Source of the DNA: an uncultured Candidatus Melainabacteria bacterium
GTDB lineage: Bacteria; Cyanobacteriota; Vampirovibrionia; Gastranaerophilales; Gastranaerophilaceae
Length of the DNA: 50,532 nt
Direction of reading: 5' to 3'
Assembly (NCBI GenBank): GCA_934754505.1
Contig: CAKVIE010000015.1
Span: forward strand, 1 to 50,532
Position 1 is the stretch's first letter. Each line of letters begins with the position of its first letter. The translations under genes and the position numbers were made by a program. Under the pieces are notes generated by a model. That model was not told where the DNA came from and searched no databases. It worked only from the letters and a program-made list of their open reading frames with translations. Positions 12,301-17,961 of this stretch are shown one piece after another.

Positions 12301-14491
12301 TAATGTACGAGTTGATTTAGGTCAAAATACAACGCTTGAAGTAACGAATAATGCGACGGTTAATGCATTAAAAGATGTAATCAGAATAGGAAATGATAGC
12401 TTACAAGTTAATTCGATTATTTTAGGTGGCTTGGCTCAAAAAGGCGGTTCTGTTGATGTAACATTAAATCCGACAACGAGATTTGTATTACAAAATGACA
12501 GAGCAGTTGTTGGAGCAGGCGGAGTCTTAGGCTTCGGAGAAAACGTAAACTTCCGTGATACGGCAGGCAATACGGTTGTTCCGACTATTCAACTCAAAGA
12601 TTATACACAATTGAAGTTTACGAATGAAAATGATTCATCAATAGCTTTGAACATTCAAAGTATTGATAATACGGAAAACGTAAATCCGACATGGAATTCG
12701 GCAAACGGTGATATTGTTAAGGAAAACAAAGGAACGATGAACTTATCGGGAGATATAAAAGATTTCCATGGTTCATTGGTAGTTAAAGACGGTGAAATTG
12801 CAACTGTCGGCACGAAATTTGCAGCAGATGTTGTTCACGATTTGACAGGTCTTAAACACGAAGCTAAAGCAAGAGTATCAAATGTAACATACAATGATGA
12901 TATTGTTATTGCAGGTGATATATCTTCGGAAGTTGCAGAAGGCAAATATGAATTGAATGTTGCAAACGATAGAGGCAATATCGTTGTTAAAGATTCTGCA
13001 AATAATAAATATGGCAACGTAAATGTTAGGAACGGTTCAACGGCAACTTTCTCATCAGTTGGCGGAACATATTTGAATGATTTGGTAATCAAAAATTCAA
13101 CCGTAAACTTGGCAAGAGGCGATATGTTCGTTGGCGGAAACGTATCGATGGGCTCAACGTTCAATATGATGAACGGAGCAATCAATACGCAAAACATTGC
13201 GGGCAATATGGTCTTGACAGGAAACAGTGATTATAAGATTGATATCAATCCGTTATTCGCTCAATCCGATAAAGTCGTAATTGGCGGCAACTTATCATCA
13301 GATGTTGCAGGCACAACAAGGGCATTAGACATTTCAGAATACAATTTGTTGACTGATCCTACAACGGAATACTCAATATATAAAGTATTTGATGTCAAAG
13401 GTTCTATAAACGACGTAGTCTTTACATCTTCAAACGGATTAAAGACAACACCTATTGCGAACTACTTATTATCACCAATGGGTAATAGCGGTTCATACAT
13501 GTTGGCACGTTTAGGATTTACTCCTGCAGCATTAGCAACACCTGTTGCAATGCAAGGTGCATATTTAACACAAATCGCATCTTATGATGCAGCATTCGGC
13601 AATATGGATACTGTAATGACACTTCCGGTTGTCGGATACCAAGGAAACAAATATGCGGATTCAAATCCCGATGATACGATAGTATATTCACCGTTGTTCA
13701 TTCCGGAGCTTGAAAAGGGCTTATGGTTCAGACCGTACGGTAACTTTGAAAAGGTTGATTTACAAGACGGTCCGTCAGTAGATAACCAAATGTACGGAGC
13801 AATGGTAGGCGGAGATACTCCGTTGAAAGAACTCGGCAACGGTTTCCAAGGCAACTTGAGTGCTTATGTCGGATACAACGGTGCTCACCAATCGTTTGAC
13901 GGTGTTTCAAATTACCAAAACGGCGGTATGATTGGTGTAACAGGTGCTGTTTATAAAGGCGGCTTCTTCAGCGGTTTGACTGTTAATGCTAATGCAGGTA
14001 TAAACAGCTCATCAACTCCTTTCGGACATAATGACTTCTTTATGTTATCGGCAGGTGTTGCATCGAAAACAGGTTATAACTGGGAACTTGCAAGAGGAAG
14101 ATTTATCATTCAACCGAGCTGGTTGATGTCATACTCTTTCGTCAATGCATTCAGTCCTGAAAGCATAATGGGCAGAAGTGTTGAAGCACAGGCTCTCAAC
14201 GCTGTTCAACTCGCACCCGGAGTTAAGTTCATTGCTAACCTTCCTTACGGATGGCAGCCGTACTTAACATTCAATTACCGCTTCAATTTAGGCGATGAAG
14301 CAAAAGTTAAAGCAGGTAATGTCGATATCCCCGAAATGTCAGTTAAATCTTATGTCGAATACGGTTTGGGTATGCAAAAACGCTGGGGCAACAGATTTAC
14401 AGGCTTCGGGCAAGTTCAGGCAAGAAATATCGGCAGAAACGGTGTCGGCTTGAATTTAGGCTTACGTTGGACATTCGGCAGAGGCAGATAA
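389..14491 (+). CDS. Giant type V autotransporter adhesin (4,700 aa)
   Basis: Surface-exposed or secreted protein exported by Sec and inserted through its own outer-membrane barrel. The ATG at 389 is preferred because GGAAG lies 5-6 nt ahead of it; an in-frame TTG at 377 overlaps that site. A basic N-region is followed by a hydrophobic stretch (TSLLLALMFLGI) and a likely cleavage after SEAA. Residues ~150-2400 are degenerate repeats of the type YxQSGxxxVxVDxLxxxGDIxVSGGxL, typical of right-handed beta-helix passengers. Residues ~2490-3580 carry about thirty GGAIYN/FxxN motifs as in chlamydial polymorphic membrane proteins. Residues ~3600-4400 include YDGKYTQNAGLVEF-type passenger repeats. From ~4430 to the end there are amphipathic strands of an autotransporter beta-domain, ending LRWTF plus GRGR. 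The reading frame is intact over 14.1 kb. The role in adhesion is inferred from architecture; the ligand is unknown. Confidence 0.93.
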   Translation: MSKKTKHAKGRKRKDINKMTSLLLALMFLGIMPPMSEAAYITSETELEELFTTTGGDGEIKSSISTSSPITATVNNIILHSDSDSNKLSGAAINLIEGTSLKLYDLAISNQISFASTGVVSSLVLGDKVNERASGSGLSLGSISGSVDVSVETLKNLLFNNDINVNKLTIDSNSTTAKITYNGNVSLVDSYIQNAGQILLAENKAITAKSVNLSGGSLQLGAGSSINATGTDANSGKVVISGATINNGGLNNGTINTNQGYVQSGAGTSVKVDSVNASNGDIAVSAGTLNANKISAAGNISLTGGSVNVNKSLTTSSPSGGYVLIDGANVSFADGTSSEKVSLKSNSTLNVNSGSLTMGKNGEVEANGDIEINSTVNLGSNSTLKSSNGSITVNNAEITNDKTSTITAKNTYQQTGASSIVTAKEIKANNVVVADGTLNATTIGSVAVPIAGTYKQAGTSNVSVDNLNTTGDITVSSGKISVKSAMNSQGNISNAGNIVSENANITANGDYTQTAGSLSLSAGNSLSSENIDLKGGSISLGSGSSLSAKEDITVSGNTVITNTARTGSISALNKYTQKGASQVTVDDVTTVGDLELSGGTLTTNRAVSVGNDLIVNGGTFNVNSSLDIANNYNQTAGTVSAITNNINVTQDALLTGGNLYLGNASNPNVELKSLNGDVTVTNANINSSSSKTGKISAKNYIQSGTSNVNINEINTKTVDISGGSLTANSIGSSGASNTLETYKQSGSTTKVTTDGLQTKESISVDGGELISNGNIVSDKTYSQSSGKVTVANNRQVNAGSLNLTGGEIALGNGASIVSNGANGTSGNITVTDATISKTISTNNTEIISSGSYIQSGATNVNVDSLTAASNIDITGGILNAKTISGGSYSQSGNSSNVTVDNIITKADSTGTVTITGGSFTINNSASVGGDFTVTGAATKFINNCVGDNFKVGGKFTQDSGTITVVGDNKTLSADSYTVGIGSTLELLKNATVATTTKFEVNGGTVSDVLDGGDGTGTINAGRYYVQDGATSNVTVSQINANSDNGTVELKDGTLNVGSIGSATKKIFSFIQSKGDTNITNGLYTAGDVSINGGTFDAKEVVADGAVNVANSTIAVESIGKSGSAVSSFSQTAGSAEVKNLYSAGNINISDGATFTGKASGKISADGAVNITGTTTTANLNSGLTANSYRQEGATVNVANGMVVEATLGGATISDGATLNLGDGSTLKTTGGNSSIAVSNGAVVSGPNAIIDSNVDYTQTGVATSVNIQSVNAKRNLVVGSSDKSGGSLQTVNIGLTDVNKPLSYTQYGSSVLTDYLYAGANGVTLNQTTASETPSIKIGRLLSTEGSVTFNNAQVDLDGNLLAEGTYEQNYGSIDVASNKYISANQGINIVSGNMILANGSALKTTNAGADINIIGTSNINSGTKNLFGDITAQGSYIQNSTGDIYVNQILTGGGNPTAGTGVKVSGTGSLTVNNIGTVNNQVGYYTQGESGAPTVDVDSIQTSGDVIVSGGKLTARIIGTNDDIHRIASYTQNNNAEEVNIGAGGINSTGNVSISTGKLTTTGNIDARNGSYIQSGSSEVTLTDGKSISSNNAASLAGGALLNLGSGSTLDAKGGLTVSDSASIKDASSNATVKVTGSYTQDGASTDVSIKNLLVSDTVTVTDGVLNANQIGEQSSSKRVKKYVQGDETTYPNVTVTNMYVADSAELKSGTLTVNGDLNSSNTVVVAGGILNVNDKVTAGTTFTQSKNGQVNVASGKTITANDGINLTGGNVVLLSDSTLATINDTADITVSGNAKINGTSKSKTGVINSARSYIQDGTGSTVYVKQVLAKNNAVVNNGVLKAESIGTPTDRIGGTYQQSNAQVSVDSIYANDISISGGTLELGSLSTPSTISALKGINISGGTLNLNNTTFEAINILTSDIPLLINGATVNVFGNTSLGAYAGKYIFAGQIGNTSATTVNIGDGLGATDTLNIAAGAGNFKIDSNALLNIGTDGILNLDAAQGDITFAKGSKTFNNGVINIVSSSLGKKVTLADINDDSNYTGRINMVSGNTEISGDVFVDDYIQTSGSTTITSDSHLNLSNTGNAFELNGGTLNLVGPNSEIFANSGTFKAGSGTEINSDGSGITTISALNNVINGAKINVRNGSNLSLISMPTGSTNISLTDVNVESGSFTVSAKDSSAIISGSSLSAQNGGTLNINGNTSLVNSTTNLTDGANLNIDSTDGNVDFDANSEIKAGANTVISIKGDGNKVSIDGGINSTSKTTTGSIEKTGSGILDINSKIYGDKLTVSEGTTNINDDVNLSGAVKIEGLTGVGKTATVNIAAGKSLKTTDDITVGSLDNYNDTILNLDANSLLSGRNVSLNAIINAVKATISADKSKGGIVSIGEKTNLTVSHYDGDGSNITKTTIRGSQIKISGGSTIDVKAGAQLVYDGTVVSDDAHYDVAKGGQWTATEGVYSNSEYQLAPGGAVLTNRGDVVLNSDVTFTESNSWYNGGAIYNEGTIKANYNAETGTYAENIGFTNNKAGYAKDGTLSGIDNQSGGAIYNTVSAAGDNGIILLGDGAFFRNNVATGLGGAIYNDSEGSATEDAVTIGANSEFSGNKAWGNGGAVYTKAGTVTIGDNATFSSNMAGFDTGSKKQKLSSGGALYVEDGAKLNLGKNAIFTDNMASANGGAIYNAGNLNFTKDADNASAIFARNGHIAIGTNNHYAEKGGALYNKGTITTTDENGNVTIGLDGATFGSENESDANSANYGGALYSEIADGTTFAIKNSLFRNNQALISGGAIYNASGNLDIQSDTQIVQNKAKEQGGAIYNAANATVQLEKGITIGADGMGNSAKYGGGIYNAGNLVINAGEDEKEQVHFVGNKATIAGGAIYNNGNINPASNNSIEYVNFVKNTAGDTSSNKAGKGGAIYNENGTISIVKSLFDSNEAIGEASEGGAIYNAENGIITIGDEAVLQNNKATGSADSKGGALSNYGTASIKSGSSLILNETSGKGGAIYNAENGNLNIGSGVVIGGLLSDYYNETTPTAGNKASLGGGIYNDGTLNIERNASVYIVGNEATDKGGGLYYNSQNAFSTANYNMVFYGNKAENEGGGIYNSKDSAGLFIVSNARFDSNSAKIGSAIYNAGNMYIANDNIFRNNRVGSAIGNEGTLELAEGFEFGYFQNSIPPNAGALYIKEDGVLNLTYKDDQSGKYSLYIHNTGYTGDDGNGAVDGAGLHLTDNAVVNTKLPNGNILANTLYGAVFIDNTGFHGGGLYKDSKNPLLVSGSLFNGNRTVGATDLTGENKAAGGAIYNAGKDGDKSRMYIAKDTTFSTNSTTGKGGAIYNGNFGYMEFAPGYVMGADTQGYSNIAEGAGGAIANEGNMVFNTDSTTGRSIYFKYQGGAMKGSSGSVYNGKGGALYVGGNGLISTVDASGAENTAALLDAVFTNNESIYGGALYKEAGKYKLDVSKTQFSGNRGYKDGGAVYNNSGELNFVLSADDNNIFVGNQAGNDMSSIASSGRGGAIYNAGVMKIATEDTALTPEEVFLSNTATGDDGQGGAIYNSSDLTVGGNIAFVKNSAKKGGAIASSGNVVLDLTAGDIVFSQNTAEVGSAIFLNGGSLVIKDSNEAGKQNTLTFVDGDESQGIIAQTIASEGANAFTVRGGNVNFFSDASGYNGTYYQTGGVVTVKNKFLNISDGPIRTVTGGTFILDKGAELSSDYLLISNVEPDTDNKAKIIFNKNDKATLTDLSALYENTATNNYFVYGNDENSHKISLRAADVEINDVAEIKNDSIIGNAKNSYAVRNLTLSNGAKLNAQMKVYGGTTSTDEGAALTLNEGALGSDKAGVELKGYNSKLNINNTSTEIELGGKIANDGSSYLSEINKTGAGAVTISGDASGYDGKYTQNAGLVEFVDGSKFFGNGTTTKDPVSQESYITGGTLKIADSVTFENGTVVSVGGNATFSTAKQSNVDLTGTSGAILTMVDPNVRVDLGQNTTLEVTNNATVNALKDVIRIGNDSLQVNSIILGGLAQKGGSVDVTLNPTTRFVLQNDRAVVGAGGVLGFGENVNFRDTAGNTVVPTIQLKDYTQLKFTNENDSSIALNIQSIDNTENVNPTWNSANGDIVKENKGTMNLSGDIKDFHGSLVVKDGEIATVGTKFAADVVHDLTGLKHEAKARVSNVTYNDDIVIAGDISSEVAEGKYELNVANDRGNIVVKDSANNKYGNVNVRNGSTATFSSVGGTYLNDLVIKNSTVNLARGDMFVGGNVSMGSTFNMMNGAINTQNIAGNMVLTGNSDYKIDINPLFAQSDKVVIGGNLSSDVAGTTRALDISEYNLLTDPTTEYSIYKVFDVKGSINDVVFTSSNGLKTTPIANYLLSPMGNSGSYMLARLGFTPAALATPVAMQGAYLTQIASYDAAFGNMDTVMTLPVVGYQGNKYADSNPDDTIVYSPLFIPELEKGLWFRPYGNFEKVDLQDGPSVDNQMYGAMVGGDTPLKELGNGFQGNLSAYVGYNGAHQSFDGVSNYQNGGMIGVTGAVYKGGFFSGLTVNANAGINSSSTPFGHNDFFMLSAGVASKTGYNWELARGRFIIQPSWLMSYSFVNAFSPESIMGRSVEAQALNAVQLAPGVKFIANLPYGWQPYLTFNYRFNLGDEAKVKAGNVDIPEMSVKSYVEYGLGMQKRWGNRFTGFGQVQARNIGRNGVGLNLGLRWTFGRGR
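7874..11115 (+). repeat. PMP-like GGAIYN repeat block inside the autotransporter
   Basis: In-frame coding repeats at irregular spacing encode GGAIYN, GGALYN, GGAVYN or GGGIYN, each preceded by F/LxxNxA segments. The DNA shows recurrent ggtggtgcaat(t/a)tacaa strings. This corresponds to residues ~2496-3575 of the autotransporter. In chlamydial Pmp proteins the equivalent GGA(I/L/V) and FxxN repeats form a beta-helix and mediate adhesion; that function is only inferred here. Confidence 0.85.
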
Positions 14492-14557
14492 GCTGATAAT
14501 TTGACGACGGGCATGAAGCTCTGAAATAGCTTAAAAATAAAGATAAACAGATAAAAT

Positions 14558-14589
14558 AAAAACCGAAAGCGACAAACTTTCGGTTTTTT
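14558..14589. terminator. Bidirectional intrinsic terminator between the autotransporter and higA
   Basis: The 12-bp perfect stem AAAAACCGAAAG / CTTTCGGTTTTT closes a 7-nt loop and is followed by T residues. Runs of A on the left and T on the right let it serve both the plus-strand autotransporter and the minus-strand higBA genes that converge here. Confidence 0.9.
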
Positions 14590-14617
14590 ATTGGATAAAA
14601 ATTTTTAAAGGTTATAA

Positions 14618-14902
14618 TTAAACGAGTTCTTCAACTTCGTCTAAGTTTACGGACGATTCAGCTTTGCTTAAATCGTAATTGTTTTGCAAGTTAAGCCAGT
14701 ATCTTGGAGTTGTATTGAAGGCTTTTGCAAGTCTTAATGCTGTTTGTGCCGTAATGCCGTTTTTTCCGTTTACGAGTTCTGATAATGATTGTCTTGAAAT
14801 TCCTATGTGGTTAGCTGTTTTTGAAATAGATAAACCGTTTTCTTTAAGATATAATTCGTTCAAAATTTCCCCCGGATGTGGTGGATTTTTCATTGTCATC
14901 AT
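14618..14902 (-). CDS. higA: HigA-type antitoxin (XRE family)
   Basis: Antitoxin and probable autorepressor of the preceding toxin gene. The 94-aa protein opens with the PPHPGEIL motif characteristic of the HigA/VapI group, followed by a helix-turn-helix (ISKTANHIGISRQSLSELVN, about residues 26-45) and an acidic tail (VNLDEVEELV). The start at 14902 is supported by AGAAGGA about 8 nt upstream; in-frame ATGs at 14899 and 14893 are alternatives. It lies 18 nt downstream of the toxin ORF, in the toxin-first order usual for higBA. Family assignment is confident; activity is untested. Confidence 0.92.
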   Translation of the reverse strand: MMTMKNPPHPGEILNELYLKENGLSISKTANHIGISRQSLSELVNGKNGITAQTALRLAKAFNTTPRYWLNLQNNYDLSKAESSVNLDEVEELV

Positions 14903-14920
14903 GATTTTGTCCTTCTCTTT

Positions 14921-15169
14921 TTAATTTTTAATTTTAGGAACTAATTTGAATACGAGTTTTTTGCCGTTCCCAACGGATATAGAATATAATCCGCCTTTTT
15001 TGACTCTTTTGAAATTAAAAGAGGGTATTTTACAATCTTTAATTTCTTCCGCTGCATCGAGCTGCGAAAGTATTAAACGCAATCTGTCGGAGTCAACTTC
15101 GTGTAAATCTTCAGAACTGCCGTTATTGTAAAATTCTTCAAGTTTTTTATTTTTAAATGATTTTATCAT
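14921..15169 (-). CDS. higB: HigB-like toxin (RelE/ParE superfamily)
   Basis: Probable ribosome-dependent mRNA interferase of a type II toxin-antitoxin module. The 82-aa protein begins MIKSFKNKKLEEFY, as in HigB proteins, and has the LRLILSQLDAAEEIKD helix and the K(K)GGLYSISV strand near the C-terminus. The end differs from classical HigB, which has NWRLTFEF...VDYEDYH. Here it reads GKKLVFKLVPKIKN, closer to the shorter 'killer' type with RLIFEP. The C-terminal catalytic residues are therefore not obvious by eye and activity could be altered. Its start is preceded by TAAGAT and 6 nt with no Shine-Dalgarno, suggesting a leaderless message. Confidence 0.82.
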   Translation of the reverse strand: MIKSFKNKKLEEFYNNGSSEDLHEVDSDRLRLILSQLDAAEEIKDCKIPSFNFKRVKKGGLYSISVGNGKKLVFKLVPKIKN

Positions 15170-15175
15170 GTCAAT

Positions 15176-15204
15176 ATCTTACGTCAGTTTTTGCCAAAAT
15201 GCAA
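15176..15204 (-). promoter_or_regulatory. Possible leaderless promoter of higBA
   Basis: On the minus strand TAAGAT (15176-15181) sits exactly 6 nt before the higB ATG, with TTGCAT (15199-15204) 17 bp upstream as a weak -35. A second TATAAT (15204-15209, minus) overlaps the stop codon of the upstream kinase gene and is an alternative -10. Confidence 0.4.
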
Positions 15205-15726
15205 TTATATGTCGAAATGTTGCTTAATTTTTGAAATAAGACTGTCAAGTTGTCCCGTCAGGTCAGCTCCATCGCTGTTATCGATGATGAAATCCCAATC
15301 TTTGTAATCGTCTAAAGCGGTTTCTGTATAGTCGTTTTCACGAGAAAGAGTACCTCTTTTAGATCTTGTTTCGACGTCTGCTTGAACTCTGATACAAAAT
15401 GCGTTATTTTCTTTAAATTTTTCAACTTCGTGAGGCATTCTGACGTCAGGAACAATGACGTTTGTATCTTTTTCTAAAATGTTGTTAATCCAATAATCGG
15501 GGCTTATAGCTCTGCCTTTGTTGCCTAAAGCAATGAGGTCAGGTCGGTAAGTTGATTTGTTTTTTTCAATTTCTTCAACGCTTAAGCCCGTTTGTTTTGA
15601 ATATTCTAATTTAATGGCATCGGCTAAACCTATTCTGTAAAAAGACGGCAGGCTTTCGAGTAAAAGCCTTGCCGTGTAATCTTTTCCGCAAAATTGTTTG
15701 CCTGATAATGTTATAATCTTTGACAT
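15205..15726 (-). CDS. P-loop kinase of the phosphomevalonate kinase (animal-type)/dNMP kinase fold
   Basis: The 173-aa protein is a P-loop phosphotransferase. The N-terminus ITLSGKQFCGKDYTARLL is a Walker A of the GKxxxGKD type. The order of motifs (GLADAIKLEYSKQTGLS, KSTYRPDLIALG, ISPDYWINNI, VIVPDVRMPHEVEKF, then a C-terminal DDYKDWDFIIDN) matches, from memory, the PF04275 family that includes animal phosphomevalonate kinase. Because ispE of the MEP pathway is encoded nearby, a mevalonate role is unlikely, and a nucleotide or other small-molecule kinase is more plausible. Its ATG overlaps the stop of the S1 gene (TAATG), so the two are translationally coupled. The substrate cannot be named from the sequence. 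Confidence 0.75.
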   Translation of the reverse strand: MSKIITLSGKQFCGKDYTARLLLESLPSFYRIGLADAIKLEYSKQTGLSVEEIEKNKSTYRPDLIALGNKGRAISPDYWINNILEKDTNVIVPDVRMPHEVEKFKENNAFCIRVQADVETRSKRGTLSRENDYTETALDDYKDWDFIIDNSDGADLTGQLDSLISKIKQHFDI

Positions 15727-16784
15727 TATTCGTTTTCTTTTATACTTAAACTGATTCTTCTGTCATCGGGGTTGAATTTCAAGATAACAGTTTTGATTTT
15801 ATCGCCGACTTTCAAGACTTTGTTGTTTTTGTCTTGCCATTCGGTTAAATCAGAGCTGGGCAATAATGCTTCAACACCGTCGATAACTTCTACGAAAGCA
15901 CCGAAATGTTTAATTCTTGTGATAGTGCCTTCAACTTCGTCACCTTCTTTGATTTTGTCTTTTGCTTCTACCCACGGATCAGGTTCAAGGTTTTTCAAGC
16001 TCAAGCTGACTCTTTGTTTGTCATAATCAATTCCGATGATTTCAACTTCGATTTCATCATTGATGTTCAAAACATCTGACGGGTGGTCAATCCATTTCCA
16101 AGAAATTTGTGACAACGGAAGTAAGCCATCTACGCCGCCGATATTGATAAATGCACCGAAGTCTGTAATTCTGACAACTTCGCCTTTAATTTTTTGACCG
16201 ACTTCAATTTTTTCAAATGTATCTTTTCTTGTTTCTTCTTTATCTTCTGCGTAAACTTTTTTGTTTGAAAGAATAAAGTTGCCTTGTTGAGCGTCCATAG
16301 AAAGGATTTTCAATTCGATTTTATTACCGACCATATCATCGGTAGCTTTTATTCTCATGTGGCTTGAAGGAACAAAGCCTTTAACACCGTTAACTTCAAC
16401 CAAAACACCGCCTTTAACGACACCTGTAATAGTACCTTCAACGGTTTCATCGGCTGCTTTTTTGTCTTCAAGTTCACGCCAGTTGTATGCTGTTGCAACT
16501 TTTTTGTATGAAAGTAAGAATTTTCCGTCTTCATCTTCTTCTCTGATGATTAAAAATTCATACTGATTATTTTTCTTTAAAATCTCTTCTATTGGTGTAT
16601 TATTATCGGTTTTAGCTTCTTTCATCGGAACAAAAGCTGCTGTTTTTGCACCGATATCCACGGTCACGCCTGTGTTGTCATAACCGCAAATAATGCCTTT
16701 AACCAAATCGCCTTTTTGAAAACTGTAATCATAGTTTGATAAAAGTTTTTCAAATTCATCATCTGTAATAATTTCTTTTTCCAT
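15726..16784 (-). CDS. rpsA: S1-domain RNA-binding protein, ribosomal protein S1-like
   Basis: The 352-aa protein (start MEKEIITDDEFEKLL) contains four consecutive S1 OB-fold domains at about residues 24-95, 108-175, 194-262 and 279-350, with signatures such as GVTVDIG, GVLVEVNGVKGFVP, ITDFGAFINIGGVDGLLP and IKHFGAFVEV. It most likely acts as ribosomal protein S1 in mRNA binding and translation initiation. Four domains is fewer than the six of E. coli and more like the short S1 of cyanobacteria and Firmicutes. The ATG at 16784 follows AGGAG by 11 nt; longer in-frame starts (16808, 16832) would run through the ribosome site and a TATAAT. The alternative is a general S1 protein rather than the ribosomal one. 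Confidence 0.85.
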   Translation of the reverse strand: MEKEIITDDEFEKLLSNYDYSFQKGDLVKGIICGYDNTGVTVDIGAKTAAFVPMKEAKTDNNTPIEEILKKNNQYEFLIIREEDEDGKFLLSYKKVATAYNWRELEDKKAADETVEGTITGVVKGGVLVEVNGVKGFVPSSHMRIKATDDMVGNKIELKILSMDAQQGNFILSNKKVYAEDKEETRKDTFEKIEVGQKIKGEVVRITDFGAFINIGGVDGLLPLSQISWKWIDHPSDVLNINDEIEVEIIGIDYDKQRVSLSLKNLEPDPWVEAKDKIKEGDEVEGTITRIKHFGAFVEVIDGVEALLPSSDLTEWQDKNNKVLKVGDKIKTVILKFNPDDRRISLSIKENE

Positions 16785-16808
16785 ATTTTTATATACTCCT
16801 ATTGACAT

Positions 16809-16814
16809 ATTATA
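16809..16814 (-). promoter_or_regulatory. Likely -10 element for the S1 gene
   Basis: A perfect TATAAT on the minus strand lies about 25 nt before the chosen ATG at 16784, leaving a short leader that contains AGGAG. No convincing -35 is seen at 16-18 bp. Confidence 0.4.
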
Positions 16815-16953
16815 ATAACAAATTTTTGACAAAATTGGGAGTTTTTTTGCGAAATTTTTCTAATATTTTCACAAATTGTAATATATTATTGTTTTTTTAT
16901 TTTATAGAAATAAAAAACTTCTTTGGCGATAAGGGTTTTAGAGGGTGACGGGA

Positions 16954-17835
16954 TTAGTTGACATAAGAGGTGTAAAGCAATTCCGTCAGGCCGTTATTTC
17001 TTAATTTTTTCAATGCTCTTGACTCTGTTTGTCTGATGCATTCTTTTGTAACGCCAAATTTGTTTCCGATTTCTTCAAGAGTTTGTTTTTCTTCGTCGCA
17101 CAAACCAAATCTCATTTTGATAACTTTGCTTTCTCTGTCTTTTAATGTGTCGAGCAAAGAGTTGATATCTTTTGTGAGGTTGTTGTATTCGGCTGTTTTG
17201 TTTGCAGAAGCTTTTGTGTCTTCGATAATTTCGCTCAAAGTCATATCGTTGTTGCTGTCGCCTGCAACTTCGCTGTCTAATGATAAAGATTTTGTGAAAG
17301 CATTTAAGTATAAATTAATTTTGTCTGCTTCGATATTCATTGTTTTTGCGATTTTTTCGGTTGAAATGTCGTTTTCACCGTTCTTTTCCATTTCGGCTTT
17401 AACTTTAGAATATTTAGAGAGGGTTTCTTGAACGTAAACGGGAATTTTCATAGAGTGTGATTGTTCGGAGATTGTTTTGAACATTGCTTGTTTAATCCAC
17501 CACGTTGCGTATGTGGAGAATCTGTAACCTAATTTGTAGTTGTATTTATCGATTGCTGTCATAAGACCGAGATTGCCTTCTTGGATTAAATCATTTAATG
17601 ACAATCCGCCTGTGTGTAACATTTTTCTTGCAATGCTGACAACCAATTTTAAGTTGCATTGAGTCAAAATCTTTTTTGCTTCACTTGAACCGTCTTTAAT
17701 CATTTGGGCGAGTGTTTTTTCTTCTTCTGCCGATAATGACGGGTATTTGGAAATTTTTCCGAGGTATTCGTTAAGACTGAAATCTGATGATATTGCCGAA
17801 GTTTCTCCGTTTGAAATCACATTTGATTTTTTCAT
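16954..17835 (-). CDS. RNA polymerase sigma-70 family factor (group 2-like)
   Basis: Directs RNA polymerase to promoters. The 293-aa protein lacks region 1.1 but has region 1.2 (NEYLGKISKYPSLSAEEEKTL), region 2 (LVVSIARKM...LNDLIQEGNLGLM...YRFSTYATWWIKQAM), region 3, and region 4 ending in a helix-turn-helix (TLEEIGNKFGVTKECIRQTE). AGGAG precedes the ATG by about 7 nt. Region 4.2 has CIRQTESRALKKLR where most primary sigmas have RIRQIE, and the RPxR-type tail of primary factors is absent. It is therefore more likely an alternative group-2 factor than RpoD. Its gene has its own promoter with a dyad at the start site and a structured leader. Confidence 0.9.
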   Translation of the reverse strand: MKKSNVISNGETSAISSDFSLNEYLGKISKYPSLSAEEEKTLAQMIKDGSSEAKKILTQCNLKLVVSIARKMLHTGGLSLNDLIQEGNLGLMTAIDKYNYKLGYRFSTYATWWIKQAMFKTISEQSHSMKIPVYVQETLSKYSKVKAEMEKNGENDISTEKIAKTMNIEADKINLYLNAFTKSLSLDSEVAGDSNNDMTLSEIIEDTKASANKTAEYNNLTKDINSLLDTLKDRESKVIKMRFGLCDEEKQTLEEIGNKFGVTKECIRQTESRALKKLRNNGLTELLYTSYVN

Positions 17836-17916
17836 TTTTGCTCTCCTCTTTTTTTATATTCTCTCGTTTTTCCATGCCAAATTAAGCCGCCGCAAAACAA
17901 TGCGACACGCAACTTC

Positions 17917-17961
17917 GACCGGCTGTCTGCAAGGCAATACAAACTACCCTTGCAGCAGGTC
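17917..17961 (-). promoter_or_regulatory. Structured 5' leader hairpin of the sigma gene
   Basis: A two-part stem is present: GACC/GGTC (17917-17920 with 17958-17961) outside and the perfect 8-bp CTGCAAGG/CCTTGCAG (17927-17934 with 17948-17955) inside, with a 13-nt loop. A small TGCG-TGT-CGCA hairpin follows in the transcript. It lies in the roughly 180-nt leader between the promoter and the sigma ATG. Whether it is a riboswitch, a thermosensor or a protein site is unknown. Confidence 0.55.

Noticed and set aside
964..13910. Many antisense ORFs of 60-198 codons inside the autotransporter gene (for example 6622-7218 and 1174-1551)
   Set aside because: They arise from the biased, repetitive codon use of the sense gene (few TTA/CTA/TCA in the relevant frame). 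Their proteins are Pro/Phe-rich low-complexity shadows without ribosome sites.
15205..15726. Phosphomevalonate kinase of a mevalonate pathway
   Set aside because: ispE shows the MEP pathway, and no other mevalonate gene is seen. Only fold similarity is claimed.
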